64,000 nucleotides of DNA from Cymbidium sinense (taxonomy: Eukaryota; Streptophyta; Magnoliopsida; Asparagales; Orchidaceae): assembly GCA_021442155.1 (NCBI GenBank), contig CM038229.1, positions 97,248,271 through 97,312,270 of the forward strand. Direction: 5' to 3'. This document shows positions 10,331 through 23,700 of the stretch, in pieces. Numbering within the stretch: the stretch's first letter is position 1; every line of letters starts with the position of its first letter. The notes beneath the pieces are model-generated. The model was not told the DNA's origin and made no database searches. It saw only the letters and a list, made by a program, of their open reading frames with translations. The position numbers were made by a program, and so were the translations under genes.

Positions 10331-12994
10331 AAATCATGTTTTGAAAATAATTTATAAATCAACAAAATAATAAAATCGATTCCATTTCATCAAAATCTTC
10401 TCTTCTTTAGAAGAGTTGTTTGCTTATCTTGTGAATCCACATGATGCGGTAGGTGTAAGAGTCCCCAGTGGCATCCTATCCCTCTTTCACAACACAAACA
10501 CAATCAAACACAATTTCCATGATCTTAGAATAGGTGTAAAAGAACCCAAGAGGCATCCTATTTGATTGCACAAGAGTTAGGTGTAAGAGTCTCCCGGTGG
10601 CATCCTTCTTGGTAGAATTCCGGTTTTCATGGCACCATTTCATCAAATTCCCCAACATATTTTAGGATAGGTGTAGAGTCCCCGAGGCATCCTATTCCTT
10701 TTACATATACACAAACACAATCTTTTGTCTCGAGCTATTTTGATGTGGGAGCAAGCCCCATGGTTCTCACTCATTCTTTGCTCTAGGTCGGTTTGATATA
10801 CTACCTCGCTAGTAGTCACCCTAATGGTCATGTTTTGGAAGATGTGAGACCCTTTCCTTCTAACGATCATTATTGCAAATGAGCACCTTGTAAGTTTGGT
10901 AGTCTTCATTGCCCAGATAAATACTTCATGTTGACTTTGTTTAAGAAGATGTGAGTCTCTGCTTTCTTCTTGAACTAGCCATGTACTAACTAGGTTGAGT
11001 ATATTTAAGGATTAGATAAGTCCCCAAAGGCTCCTTTCCTCTTGACTTCTTTTGAGTTGATCCAAGTCCCCAGTGGCATTCACTGAGTCACCCTAGGTGG
11101 ATAGCACTTGCCGAGTCGAAGATAGACTATCTTAGCAATTAGTTTCTTTAGGAGGATGTGAGTCCCGAGCTTTCTTTAGGCTACTTGTTGCAAATCAATG
11201 GGCACCTTAGGTTGGTTAATGTTCTATGTGACTCTGAGTATACCACTCTTGGAAGATATGAGTCCCCTAGCTTTCTCCTTGAGTTGTACCAGAATACTAT
11301 GTGATATATGACTAGCAATGACATGTTCTCAGGGTGTTGGATTAAGCCTTCCCCTGCAGCATTTGGATCACATCCTTTGATCCCATTTAGAACAACCTAG
11401 GTTACTTGGATTGGGCCCCCTTTCCTAGTAGCCACCCCGTGGTTGGAGAATTTATTTAGGATGCACAGATTCTCCCCGTTGATAAATCTAAGATAGTTCT
11501 AGGTTGATATAAGCTCCTCGGTTTGATCCATGAAACCAACACGGTCCACGTTAAAATAAACAAAACAAAATAAACAAATTAATTAAACATGGATTAGGTA
11601 TTCAAGCCACAAAGGGCCCCTTTTCCAAGCAGACATCCTATCTTTAGGCGGTGTCGGTAGAACTCCCTATATTGCGACTACCGAGTTGAGATAAATCCAC
11701 AGGTGGTGCTCCATAGTTTCCCGGGGTTCAATCTGTTTTACCACGTTACCCGATCATTCTTTGGAAGATGTAAGACTATGACACATTCTTTCTAGCATGA
11801 TGACAAATTCGACCCAGGTTGGGATCAATTTGTTGCCCAAAGCTGATCTCCCAGTGGTCTTTTGTAGTGGAAGATGTGCATCTCCAAGCTTTCTTCCCTT
11901 GATCATTGCAAATTGAAAGGCACTCCTTTGGTGGATAGCTCCCATCGGCCAGGAAGCTATTCCCTTTAGTTGATAATCGAGGGGCTAATATAAGCCTTCT
12001 CGTGTGATCCATCACAAACTAATGGAATCCATCAAAATAAATTAAAAGTGAAATCTAATCTTGATTATTTTTAGTCGATCTAAGTCGAGCGGCATTCACT
12101 CAATAGTTAGCCTAGGTGGGGTTCAATCTTTTGCCTTCAATCACCCTAGTGGTTCCTTATTTTGGAAGATGTGAGTTCCCGCTTTCTTCCTAACTTGACC
12201 ATTGTACACCAAAGGAACTCCTCTAGTTGGATAGTCTACCTTGTGGTTGGTGGTACTCCCTTTGGATTGATAAATCTGTTATCCTTAAGCCTCCATGGCC
12301 TCTACTCAATGTAGTCCATCTGGATGAGATTCATCATAATTAAAATAAATTAAAAGTGAAATCTATCTTTGACTATCTTTGAGTTGGTTTAAGTCCCCGG
12401 CATTCACTCAATATTCAGCCTAGGTCGGTTTGATCTGCCTGATGGTAGATCACCCCAATTGGTCCCTACTTTGAAAGATGTAAGTCTACTATACTTTCTT
12501 CCTCCTGTTGCATACCAAAAGACATTCCTTTGGTTGGATAGCCCTACTTTACTACCCTTTGGATTGGTAAATTGTAGTAGAGGCCATCATGACCCTACAG
12601 ACAACCCATCGCAAACCAAGACCCTCAAAAGCTAAAAAATAAATCCAATGAAATAAATAAAATAATCAAATAATCCAAATCAAATCTTTTACTTCTCCTC
12701 AATGAGATGCAAATCCTTCTAGCTCCCAGATCTAGAATTCTAATCCCTGATTTCTCAACCTTTCCTCCCTTACGGATGACTTAAACATGCCTCCCAAGTT
12801 CACTTCTCATCCCGGTGGAGTCAAAATAAACACAATTAAACAAACAAAAATTTAAATAAACTCAACCTCTTCCCAGGAACTTAATTAAACAAATCAAATT
12901 TCTCCCTAGTGTGATTCAAATCAAATCAACCCTCTCATCCCCAGTGGATGGTTTGAACCTATTTCCCTAGTGGAAGGTTCACATACTTTATCCT
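10331..12994 (+). repeat. 3' untranslated region of element I with two families of tandem repeats
   Basis: It lies between the integrase end and LTR A and has no coding potential. Four copies of a ~70-bp unit (GGTGTAAGAGTCCCCAGTGG-like, ending in gcatcc) occur at about 10448, 10530, 10580 and 10669. From 10730 to 12600 a longer unit of roughly 300 bp recurs, with marker phrases ggaagatgtgagtcccc and gctttcttcc at about 10838, 10947, 11150, 11258, 11763, 11867, 12168 and 12470. The clearest pair is 12056-12360 and 12361-12600. Tandem repeats in the 3' UTR are known for Tat-lineage elements. Minus-strand frames here are not genes. Confidence 0.8.
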
Positions 12995-14329
12995 TATTGA
13001 CCTCATTTTAGAATGAGCTCTCAACCCTCCATATTAAACATAGGACTTCTCTTAGACTTTAAGAGTTCCTTAGTCTTAAGACACATCTAGTGATTAGGTG
13101 GACCTACCTGCCAAGAAGACTTAGAAGAGTTAGCCATAGGAATAGGTCATGCCTTGGGGTGTTAAATCTACCAACCCTTAGCCTAAACCTTTCTTCACTT
13201 TTCTTCTTTCAAGTAAAACTCCAAATCAATTCTATTTGATTTTCTCATGACTGAAATCAACTCCATATGATTGAAATCCATGATTGAAACCCATGATAAA
13301 AAATCCATAAGTCCAAAATTTTCCTAAATCCTTAATTTTCCTTAAGGATTTAACCCAAATCATGATTAAAACTAAATAAAACCTTGAGATTTTCTCATTC
13401 CCCATTTATATTCTCATTTATATTCACATATATAAATGAAATATAAATTCAAATCAATCAATCAAATTCAAAATTCAAAGTTAATTCATGAAAATTTTCT
13501 TACGTGCTTTTAATTTTCCATTAAAGGACTTAGCCAAAATCAATCTTAAACCTTGAGCAAACCTATTCAAATTCATGGGATTTTCTTAAAATTTTTTAAT
13601 ATTCTCATATATAAATGAAATATAAAAATAAAACAATCAAATCAAAGGCAAAAAAATTAAATTTCAAATTTAAAATCCTTTGAAATTCCCTTCCTTTAAT
13701 GGATCAATCTTAAACCAAAACCTATTCAAACTCAGGGATTTTCTCAAAACTTATTTATATCCTCATTTATATTCTCATATATAAATGAAATATAAATATA
13801 AATCAATCCAATCCAATTAAAAAAATTAAATTTCAATTAAAAAATTGCTTTCCTTTAAATTCCCTTTAATGGATTTAACCTAAATCATGATTAAACCACT
13901 TCAAATCCTTGAAATTTTCTCATGATCCATTTATATTCTCATTTATATTCACATAGATAAATGAAATATAAATTCAAACAATCAAAATCAATTCATAAAA
14001 TCAAATTCAAATCAACTCAAAATCAAATCTAAGCCTTTCAAGTCCAAATCTTCAACTTAGCCAAAATCATTTTAAATCAAGCCAAACTCTTGATTTTCTT
14101 TAATGATTCAATCAAACCTACAATCATGAGCTCATATATAAATCCAAACTTCAATCAAACAATCAAAACCCAAATCAAAATCAAACCCAAAACCTCATTC
14201 ATATTCTTCCTTGAATATGAAATTTTCAAATGGATCAAAACCCACTTGACATCAAACCAATTGTAAATGAATTTATATTTCAATCATAAGTCCATAAACA
14301 AGATCAACTAACTTCAAATAAAGCTTTGA

Positions 14330-15380
14330 CTAAGTCATTTGACCCACTTAGGCTCACTTGACCCAAAGTGACCTAAAGTATCCTCATGAGCCAACTTGAT
14401 CTTAACCAAATTGGATTGAACCAAACTCATATTTTCCTCTCATCATCATCAATAATCATCATGGATGATCAATCAATCATCATGGTCAATCAATCAAATC
14501 AAGGGTTACCAAGTCAACACTTAACCCAAAATGAAACCTAACAGCCAAATTCCACCATAGGCCAAATTGATTGAAACCATTGATTTAAGTCATGACCTAT
14601 GTTTGAACTTGACCAAGCCAACATTTGAGCCTAACCTAGCCCATTTGGTCAACTTGACCAAAGTTGACCCATTTTGACCAAGGGCCAAAATATGTCAAAA
14701 CTTGATCTAAGCTAAATTGATCCAAACTAATGGGTCAAGTTCATTCCAAATCACTTGTGAACTTGACCAAAGCCTCAATTGGCCAACTAGACCCAACCTA
14801 GTTGACCTTAGACCCAACATGACCTAAAGGGGTCATGTTGAGCCAAATTGAACTTAACCAAATTGATTGGAAACAAAGATACCAATCCACTCCATATGAA
14901 TAACCAAACCTAAACCTACCCTTGACTACCCAAATAGGTCAAATGGGTCAAATGGGTCAACTTGACCCATTTGATCTAAATGAAGTCATATGAGCCAAAA
15001 CCAAATATATACCAAATTGAACCAAAACAAAGCCACCAAAAAAATTTTAAATGGTCATATGAACTTGACCCAACCCTTACAATAATTGACTTGATCGTTG
15101 ACCCATTTTGACCTAAATGGGTCAACATTAGCCAAACCCTATCAAATGGATTCCAAATCCAATGAAACTTGTCCAAACCTATTTTCTCAACATACCAAAC
15201 ATACCCAAAGTGAAAAAATAACAAAATTATCATTTTACCCTTGGACCATAGAACAAAGTTTGGCTTAGCCCATGGGTATTTTGGTCATACCTCATCACAA
15301 TCACTTGAGGCTTTTTTAAAGGCTCAAGGGGACTTAATGAGTGGTGCATCAACCCAATGGGTTTGGGTCAACCCATTTGA
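14330..15380 (+). promoter_or_regulatory. Dense TTGAC (W-box core) cluster in U3 of LTR A
   Basis: By eye about 25 TTGAC/GTCAA cores occur on the two strands within ~1 kb, mostly as TTGACC, for example cttgaccaaagttgaccc near 14652. They lie upstream of the probable promoter palindrome at 15574. Equivalent clusters are in LTR B (about 21640-22690), D (about 32815-33340) and inverted E (about 40380-40600). TTGAC[C/T] is the core bound by WRKY transcription factors; regulatory use here is inference. A simple repeat origin of the cluster is also possible. Confidence 0.5.
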
Positions 15381-15573
15381 CCCATGGACCAAACCCACCA
15401 TATAGCTTAAAAATTCAATTTTCAAACTCCCCATAAGCTCAATTTCAGCACATGGGAAGTTGGCATTCCACTCTTTGCCAAACCGACCATGTGCACGCTC
15501 AAAATAACCAAAACATTTCACCCATATGCTCAATTAGATCAAAATGCATGGACATTGTCTTACCATCCTTTCA

Positions 15574-15592
15574 AGGGGAGATATACTCCCCT
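15574..15592 (+). promoter_or_regulatory. TATA-containing palindrome at the probable LTR promoter (copy A)
   Basis: AGGGGAG-ATATA-CTCCCCT is a perfect 7-bp inverted repeat around ATATA. It recurs unchanged in LTR B at 22866-22884. In LTR D the aligned place reads CATTATAAAGGAGAGG, with a canonical TATAAA at 33683-33688. Position and composition suggest the core promoter of the LTR; no transcript data are available. Confidence 0.45.
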
Positions 15593-18500
15593 AACTCACT
15601 TATGTTTTCATGGATTCAAGTTGATTGAGAGAGAGTGAGAGCCATTTGCAAGTGATCCTAAGCTTCTAGGGGAATTGAATTTCCATTTTCTCAATTTTCC
15701 ACTTGAAAATATGGGAGGTCCATTGAAGAGCCAATTTCTTCCTCACTCCAAATTAATTCAATTGCTGCACACTCCATCGAGCATCAAGTCGAGTTTGTCT
15801 AGGCTCTCTAAAGTTCTAAAGGAAAGGCAAGACCTAGCTTGATCAAAGCCGCAAAGTGATTGAGGAGGAGTTGGTCCATAGAGCTCTACACTCAACCTCA
15901 AGTGCTCAAAACTAGAAGGCTTCCACCAAGCTCCTCCAAGAGAATCAAGTGCCTAATCACCCCGAGGTTAGTGATTTTTTGAGCTTAATTCTCATAAGTG
16001 TTGGTCCTTGTGAAGTGAACTTTAATTTCAAAGGATCTTAGTTTGGATGTAATTGTAATGAAGGTGTGGGCTAAATTTTATAATCCAAGCTCAATCGAGC
16101 TCGGATCAAAGCCTAGAAGGTGGAAGGATCTCATTCCTCGAGCTTTGGGATGAATCTGCCGCCCATCCATTGATAAATGACCGAGATTATTCACGTTATA
16201 TATCTCATATCCATTTTATAAATTGGTGTGGAAATTCTGCCTCGCGTATGCCACCACCGCATACATGACAACTTAAGTAACAGCTCACGATGACATGTAA
16301 AGCATAACGCCCGCCATGCCGTGAGCCGTGGATTAGTTAAGGATTAATAAAATGATTAATTAATTTCTAATTCACTTAGAAACTTCAAAAATTCATAACT
16401 CCTTCAATAAAAATTAGAAAAATAAAATAAAATGCTATGGAAAGATAATTTCATCTAGAATATTTAAAAGTTTTCAATGGATTTTGAGTTACTTTTCTCT
16501 GAATTTGGGTTTCTTTTGGAATCTTAAATAGCTAATTATCCTTAATTAAGTCATCAATTGATTTCTAGGGTTCATTTTAGGGATAACCTCTACCTTCCCT
16601 AATTTTCTTGAGATTTATTGAGGACACAATTAGGAAAGTTTATTTCATTCCTAATTACCTTTCATGTAATTAAGGGTAATTAAGGTGATTAGTGGATTTA
16701 CCCTATGATTAAGTTTGATTAAGGTCAGATCTAGTGAGTAGAGATTTTATAAAATAATTTTGGGGCATTTCTCCCAAGCTATTCCCTAAACCCCATTTTC
16801 TTTCCTTAATCTCCTCTTAAGGGTTAACTTATTAATCACCTCTAATCAATTTTCAAAATTCTAAAAAGTTTGAACTTAATTAATCTATTGGGTAGATGCT
16901 TAGGTGTTCAATAGCCTAAGTTCAATTAAGGAAATTAAAACCCCTTTCATGAGTATGAGATGTTATTTTTGAAAGTACTTAAGCAAAACCCTTAGCTTAA
17001 TTAACTTTTAATTGTGAACCAACTTGCATTAGGACTTTTCATTATTAGGTGCATTGCAAATTTAAATTCCTTGTAGGTTTTATATCATCTCATTGGCTCA
17101 CAATTAATTAGTTAAATTTTCTAAAGTGGTGTAGGTAAGGGTTAATTAAGCCATTTAATTCATACCTTAACCTAATCAAATATATAAAATGGATCTAATT
17201 GTCTATAGACTAAAAAAAATACAAAACACATGTGAGAATAGGTTAGGATTAGCAAACTCATCTCATTTTCAAAGTTAAATCAAACCTCAAACTAAACAAA
17301 AATCATTTATAAATTTTGATTTATTCTAAATTTTTCTTATTCCTTGAATGTCTTTAGGACTTAAGTAAAGTGTTTGTTTATGTGCTTTCATTATTTTATA
17401 TCTTTCCCAACATGTTAAATTGTATGCCATGTGATTCATGCATTCATAATTTCATGTTTCAATTTTAAAATAAAATTTTTTACTTTATGTCAAATTTGCA
17501 TGTGTAAAAGTAAAATATGAGTGGCTATTATCACTACTAAATCTAAAATATTTTAAAAAATACATAAATCAAATACCAAATCTGAAAGTTTATTCATATC
17601 TTAATTATAAGCTTGCATGTGATGGATTACAAAAGCATGCTTAGTATGTGGTTTCCTTTCTTTCTTATTGGTATAGTTTGAATAGAATTTTAGAGACATA
17701 AGGTTCATTTAAAAGAACCTAATGCTCACATAATTCATGTCCCTATTCATCCCTATGCTACCATCTAAGAAAAGTTACCTACACTTGCATACATAAATTG
17801 CATAAACAAAAAAAAGAATCCATTAAACAACTTTTGCATCTTCCTTTTCCACTTCATTTCTTTTATATCCATGTTTGTATTTAAAGAAAGTGATATATTA
17901 GTCTGGACAACCCTGCGAGTTTTAACCCTAAGTAGGTCTTGTACCTTACATCTCCTCAGTTAACAATGGCTTGACTCACTTATGCCTTTCTTACTCATGT
18001 ATGTATGTGAAATTTAGGATAAGGAAAACCTTTTATACTTAAAAAAATCATGCATATTCAACTTCTAAATTTTCCTAAATGGATTACTTAGCATGCATCA
18101 TAAAGTGTGTTAACTACTCTAATTTGCATGTATAGATATGCTTAGGGTCCATCCATATGCATGTTATATATATTGGGGAAAGAAGTAAATGTGTTATGAG
18201 AATTTTGATTCATTTTTCTTAATCTTAAAATGCCTTTCTTTTGAATAGGTTTATTTAGAGTTGATCTAAACTTAGGATTGATTAAAAGATGTAATCAAAA
18301 CATTCACCTAAATGAACTAAAATATGAACCTACTTTAGAAATTACTTAAGGATAGGGAAGGAAAGAGAAGTTTTCTTCTCTCTTCCTCTTCATAACTTAA
18401 TAATTAATTATAGGATTCATTTAAACCAAATTAAAAAACACAAAATAAAACTAACTCAAAATACTTAAACTACTTAAATGAAACTCTCCTCTAAGTTGAA

Positions 18501-20518
18501 CAAGTTCTTCACACTTAGAAAATTTGAACCAAAGTCCTAAGCTAAGCATACCATACAAACCTTCAAAGCACACACATTAGCCTAAGTCACCACTTCTAGC
18601 TTTAGGTTAGTGCATGCATGTTTTGTTTTATTTTTTGATATATATTTTAAATGTGGTGTATGCTCATAGAATGAATGGTAGGATGTTCTTAGTCTAATTA
18701 TTCTTTTCTGTAGGGATTGTGCTTAAGAATATAAATAAAAAAATATAAATACTTTTTTTCGGTGTTTTATACCCCTAAGCATAATCCATGAGTTGGACTT
18801 AGTCACCCATGTGTGGGGTGATAAGTCCAATATATATACTTGGGATTTGTGTGGCATGTTTTAGCTAACCTTTATTTTGTAGGTGTTAGCTAGATTTTCA
18901 CTTTTCCTTTTCATGTAAAATTTTGTATAATTAGAATTTTGGAATGATTTGTTATGGGATGAGGATGATTCATCATAAGATCCTATCTTATACACCATGA
19001 AGCTTTGGAGCATCCACCTTCCAACCATCCAAAAGAATGAATCAAAAGAAGAAAGAAGAAAAGAAAAGAAAAAAGAAAGAAGAAAGAAGAACAAAGCTTG
19101 AAGACCCCATAACAATGAATTCCTTGCTTAATTGTAATATTCATTTATAATTTGGGTTGTATAAGGGTAGAGCTACCCCACATTTGATATTTTGAGTTTA
19201 CGTGGTGATGCCTAACTAAAATGGCCATTTATTCTTTTTTTTGTGATTATCTTTATAAATTATTTGATGATTTATTTAGCTTTTGCATTAAATGACACAC
19301 TTTTCTTAGTTTCTTCCTTTCTTTATGTTTGGCGATAAGGATTAGGCTCTTTAGAGAAAAATAAATCTTTTACCCTACTTAATAACTCAAATAAAATTAA
19401 ACAACTCATAACCTCATAAAAGCTTAGGATTAAAATCAAGATAAAAGAATTAGCAACCCCTTAGGATGAGCATTTCTTTATATATCATGCACAAATACAT
19501 CTTATTTCACTCTTGATTGGAGGGTTTCCATCTTTGTCGAGAACTTCATCTTGACCTTCGTGTCGGTGGAAATTCACCTCTTACCTCCTCATTGATTTTG
19601 GCCAATAATCTGATTTCTCATGCATTAGTCATAAAATCCTATTAGCTAAGTCAAAATATTTATCCAAATAAAAATAAAATGAAATTTGAAATGCATTAGA
19701 TTTAAATCATTTGAATCATGTCCCTTTACATGATCTAGTCTCTTTAGTGAGTTTAAGGACTTAGTCTCTTCTAATAAAGAACATCCAAGCTATCTTGCAT
19801 AAGCATAAAGACTTGCCTACATGAATTTAAAATCATATGAGGAGTTAGTGGTCACCCCTGCAGTTGTAAGTGTATGAGTGATTTGTCCTCTCTTGTGGAG
19901 GCAAACCAAACACCCTTTTTTTTTCCCTTAGATTTAGTGGTTTTCGACCTCACAAGCTCACTAGATTTAGGTTGAGGATGCTTCTCCCTTTCACCATAAG
20001 CATAATTCCTTACCTCTGGTATTTCATTAATCTTGTGTTAAGGAATCTTAAGTCCTAATTTTCTAATGAAAAATATAACTCAAACAAACTAAATCAATTT
20101 CTAAAATGAAAAGCCCAAGGATAGTTTGAGATACTGGTTTTCTAGCATCTGACATTTCCTACTTATCTTCCATTTTGGCTTGATAATACCTCCCTTTGAT
20201 CAATCCCATTTTGATCTTCAAACATAAACCAATCGATTGATAGTTATTTCCTATTGAAATCTTCAAAGACAATGATCATTTACCTTAATCAGAGTTTTCC
20301 AAGGGATCTCATCCCTTAGAATGTAATTAATATGGGGCTTGCCCTAGGAAACTTAACCAACCCTTAAAATAAACCATGCTTTAAGGGTAGTGACTTCTAT
20401 CCTTCGAGACAAGACACTATTTCCTGATGATATCATCACCTAAATAAGTACATCTACAAATCTATGTGGTGTCATACCAAGATAAATTTCTTTATAGGTC
20501 TCCTCTTTCTTTCTCCAC

Positions 20519-20724
20519 ATTTGGGCGACTCATGTATGAGAAATTTTTCTATCATAATCCCTAGTGGATTCCTTCTTCTCTTATATCTTTGACATGAGAG
20601 TCACATTACACTAAGCTCGGATTCCTTCTACACCAGGAGTATCATCTCAAGTGCTTGTGATCGTTAGTATTGATCATTTCAACACCAATATGGTTTTCCG
20701 CCACACCATACCTATTGGTGCCTT
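20519..20724 (+). mobile_element. Leader remnant with degenerate primer-binding site between LTR A and LTR B
   Basis: Directly after LTR A the sequence TTTGGGCGACTC (20520-20531) resembles the Tat/Ogre primer site TTTGGCGACTCC, seen more intact at 42246 in element II. The following ~190 bp have no frame and end where LTR B starts. A primer site belongs downstream of a 5' LTR, so LTR A also acts as the 5' LTR of a second unit whose interior is almost wholly missing. Confidence 0.55.
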
Positions 20725-23700
20725 TGTTGACCTCATTTCTAGAATGAGCTCTCCTCCTTCTTAGACATAGGACTTCTCTTAGCCTTTAAGAGTTCCTTAG
20801 TCTTAAGACACATCTAGTGATTAAGTAGACACTCAACAGAGACTTAGAAGAGCCATGGAATAGGTCATGCCTTAGGGTGCTAGGAAAATTTGCCTACCCA
20901 TAGCTTGAACCCACCTCACTTCCTCCCTTCAAGTCAAACCTAAATCAATTGTAAAGATTCAAATCCATGATTGAAACCCATGATTGAAATCCAAATCAAA
21001 TTCCAAAATCTCCTAAGTCACTTTGATTTCCTTATGGATTTAGCCAAATCAATTCAAACTTATGAAATGTTCTCAAACCATTTATATTCTCATTTATATT
21101 CACATATATAAATGAAATATAAATTCAAATCAATCAAACTAAATCCAAAATCCATGATTTTAAATCTTTCCTAAGTCCTTTGACCTCCTCTGGACTTAGC
21201 TCAAAGTTCAAATCACCAAATTCATGAAATTTTCTCATAAGACTTATATTCTCATTTATATTCACAAATATAAATGAAATATAAATTCAAATAACCAAAA
21301 CCAATTCCAAAATCAAACTCAAATCATTTAAAATTCAACCTAAGCCTTTCAAGTCAAACTCTTGAACTTAGCCAAATCAATTCAAATCAACCAAACCTTG
21401 ATTTTCTTCATGATTAAATCAATCCTACAATCATGAATCCAAATATAACACAAACTTTGATCACTAAACCAAAACTCAATTCAAAAATCAAACCCAAGCC
21501 AAACTCATGTTCACCTTTAAACTTGAAATTGTCAAGTGAACCAAAACACATCTTCCTTCAAACCACTTGCAAATGGATTTATATTTCAATCAAAGTCCAT
21601 ATGTAAGTTCAATCAAAATCAAATCAAGCTTTGACCAAGCCATTTGACCTACTTAGGCTCACTTGACCCAAAGTGACCTAAAGTATCCTTTATGAGCCAA
21701 ATTCTAATTTCTCAAATTGGATTGAACTAAGCCCATCTAAACCTCACATCATGATCAACAATCATCATAAGATGATCAATCACTCAAATTGGGTCAAACT
21801 GACCAAGTCAACACTTAGTCAAAATGAAACCCAACATAGTTAAAATCCAGATAGGCCAAATTGATTGAAACCATTGATCAAAACTCATTCATGATCAATG
21901 TTTGAACTTGACCAAGTCATCATTTGAGCTAACCTAGCCCAATTGGCCACTTGACCCAAGTTGACCCAACTTAACCTAAAAGTCAAAATGTGTCAAAATT
22001 TGATCTAAGCCAAATTGATTGAAACCAATGGGTCAAGTTCATTTCAAAATGATTGTTGATCTTGACCAAAGCTTCCATTAGCCAACGAGACCTAACCTAG
22101 CCCAATTGACCTTAAACCACCTAAAGGGTCATTGAGCCAAATTCAAACTTAAAAAAAAAATTAATTGGAAACAAAGATACCAATCCATTTCATATGACCA
22201 ACCAAACATGAACCAACACATGACCTAACCCAAATAGGTCAAATGGGTTAAATTGGTCAACATGACCCATTTAACCTAAATGAACTCAATTGAACCAAAA
22301 TCAAATATAAAACCAAATTGAATCAAACCAAAGCCACCAAAATATTTTAAATGGTCATGAACTTGATCAACCCTTACTTTGACCCATTTTGACCAATTGA
22401 TCAACTGACCCAAGTTGACCCATTTTGACCTAAATGGGTTAACAGCCAAATCACATCAAACCAACTCCAAATCCAATTAAACTTGGCCAAACCTATTTTC
22501 TCATCATATCAAACATACCCAAATGGAAATCAAGCCAAATGATTTTACCCTAGGCCATATGATAAATTTTAATCAAATCTATTTGGAATTTGGTCAAATC
22601 CTCTTCATGACCACTTGGCACTCTTAGTGGACAATTGGACACTAGAGTGCACCCAACCCAATGGGTTTGGGTCAACCAAAGAAGGTCAAAACCACCACTT
22701 GCATGAAATTGGCCACATGGAATTCCTCCTCCACTCAACTAAAGCACATGGGGTTCACCATTCCACTCCGCCAAAATGAAGGGCACCCTAAATGACCTAA
22801 CAAACCCATTCAATGAGGTCAATTGGATCGACATGAAAGGGAGAGGCACTCCATTCGATCCTTCAAGGGGAGATATACTCCCCTAATTTGATTTCAATTC
22901 ATGAGCCTCATACTGATTGAGCTAAGGAAAACCAGAGGACTCATTTCCCAACCTCCAAGCTCTTTCAAGAATTTTCCAAATCCCATTTTCTCCATTTTCA
23001 TAGTTTGAAAATGGGGAGCTCCAAGAAAATTAAGCTCCACACTCAACATCAACCCAATTCCCTTGCAAGCTCCATTGTGAGCTCAATCGAACTCACCCAA
23101 GCTCTTTCCAAGTTCCAAAGGCAAGAGAGTGCCATCCTTGATCAAGATCGAGCTCAAGGCAAGGAGGAGTTGGCCCATAGGATCTACCCAATCTCGAGCC
23201 TCAAACTTCAACAAAGCTCGTCTCCACTGACAAGCTTCTCCAAGGAAATCGAGCATCGGTGAGGTTAGCCATTAAACCAAACTTAATTTTAATGTGGTTT
23301 GGAGCTTTGTGAAGTTAATTTTAATTCCATGGAATTCTAGCGTTAGATGTGATTGTCTTTGTGCTTAGATGGTGTGGTGTTTCAATCAATCTAAGCTCAA
23401 TCGAAGCTATCATCCTAAAAGATGGACAATGTCCATTATTCACAGAAATAGGATAGATCATGGGCCATCCATCCATGCATTTTGGATGGATGGTCGATTA
23501 AAACACGTAGATCCACATTTTATCCTTTAGAATCGGCTTTACATGATCCTTGATGGACGTGAGGAGAAAGCGCGAAGCCACCACCGATGCGATGCACGAT
23601 GTGACAACTTTATTATCAATCAGTGCCACTTGGAAAGTGCATGCCGCGCATCTAATGGTTGATGGGATTAAACATATAATTAGGCTTTTAAAATTACTAA

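Larger units (their letters stand above)
12995..20518 (+). mobile_element. LTR A, ~7.5 kb, 3' LTR of Tat element I
   Basis: Begins TATTGACCTCATTTTAGAAT, matching the TGTTGACC starts at 20725 and 32165, and ends ...CCACA at 20518, right before a degenerate primer-binding site. Colinear landmarks shared with B and D include tttatattctcatttatatt near 13400, a TTGACC-rich kilobase (14330-15380), a palindrome AGGGGAG/CTCCCCT (15574-15592), ctggacaaccctgcgag (17905), agcataccatacaaacc (18545), taagggtagagct (19165) and ggtggtgacttctat (20383). No long open frame. The AAG-rich patch at 19030-19095 gives only a low-complexity frame. Because it follows the 3' UTR it is the 3' LTR of element I. Confidence 0.82.

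Noticed and set aside
18861..19115. 84-codon minus-strand frame rich in Phe, Leu and Ser
   Set aside because: Antisense to the AAG-rich patch of LTR A; B and D copies do not keep the frame.
23005..23262. 85-codon frame in LTR B that looks like a small soluble protein
   Set aside because: Lies in the presumed R/U5 leader, and the aligned parts of LTRs A and D have stops and indels in all frames.
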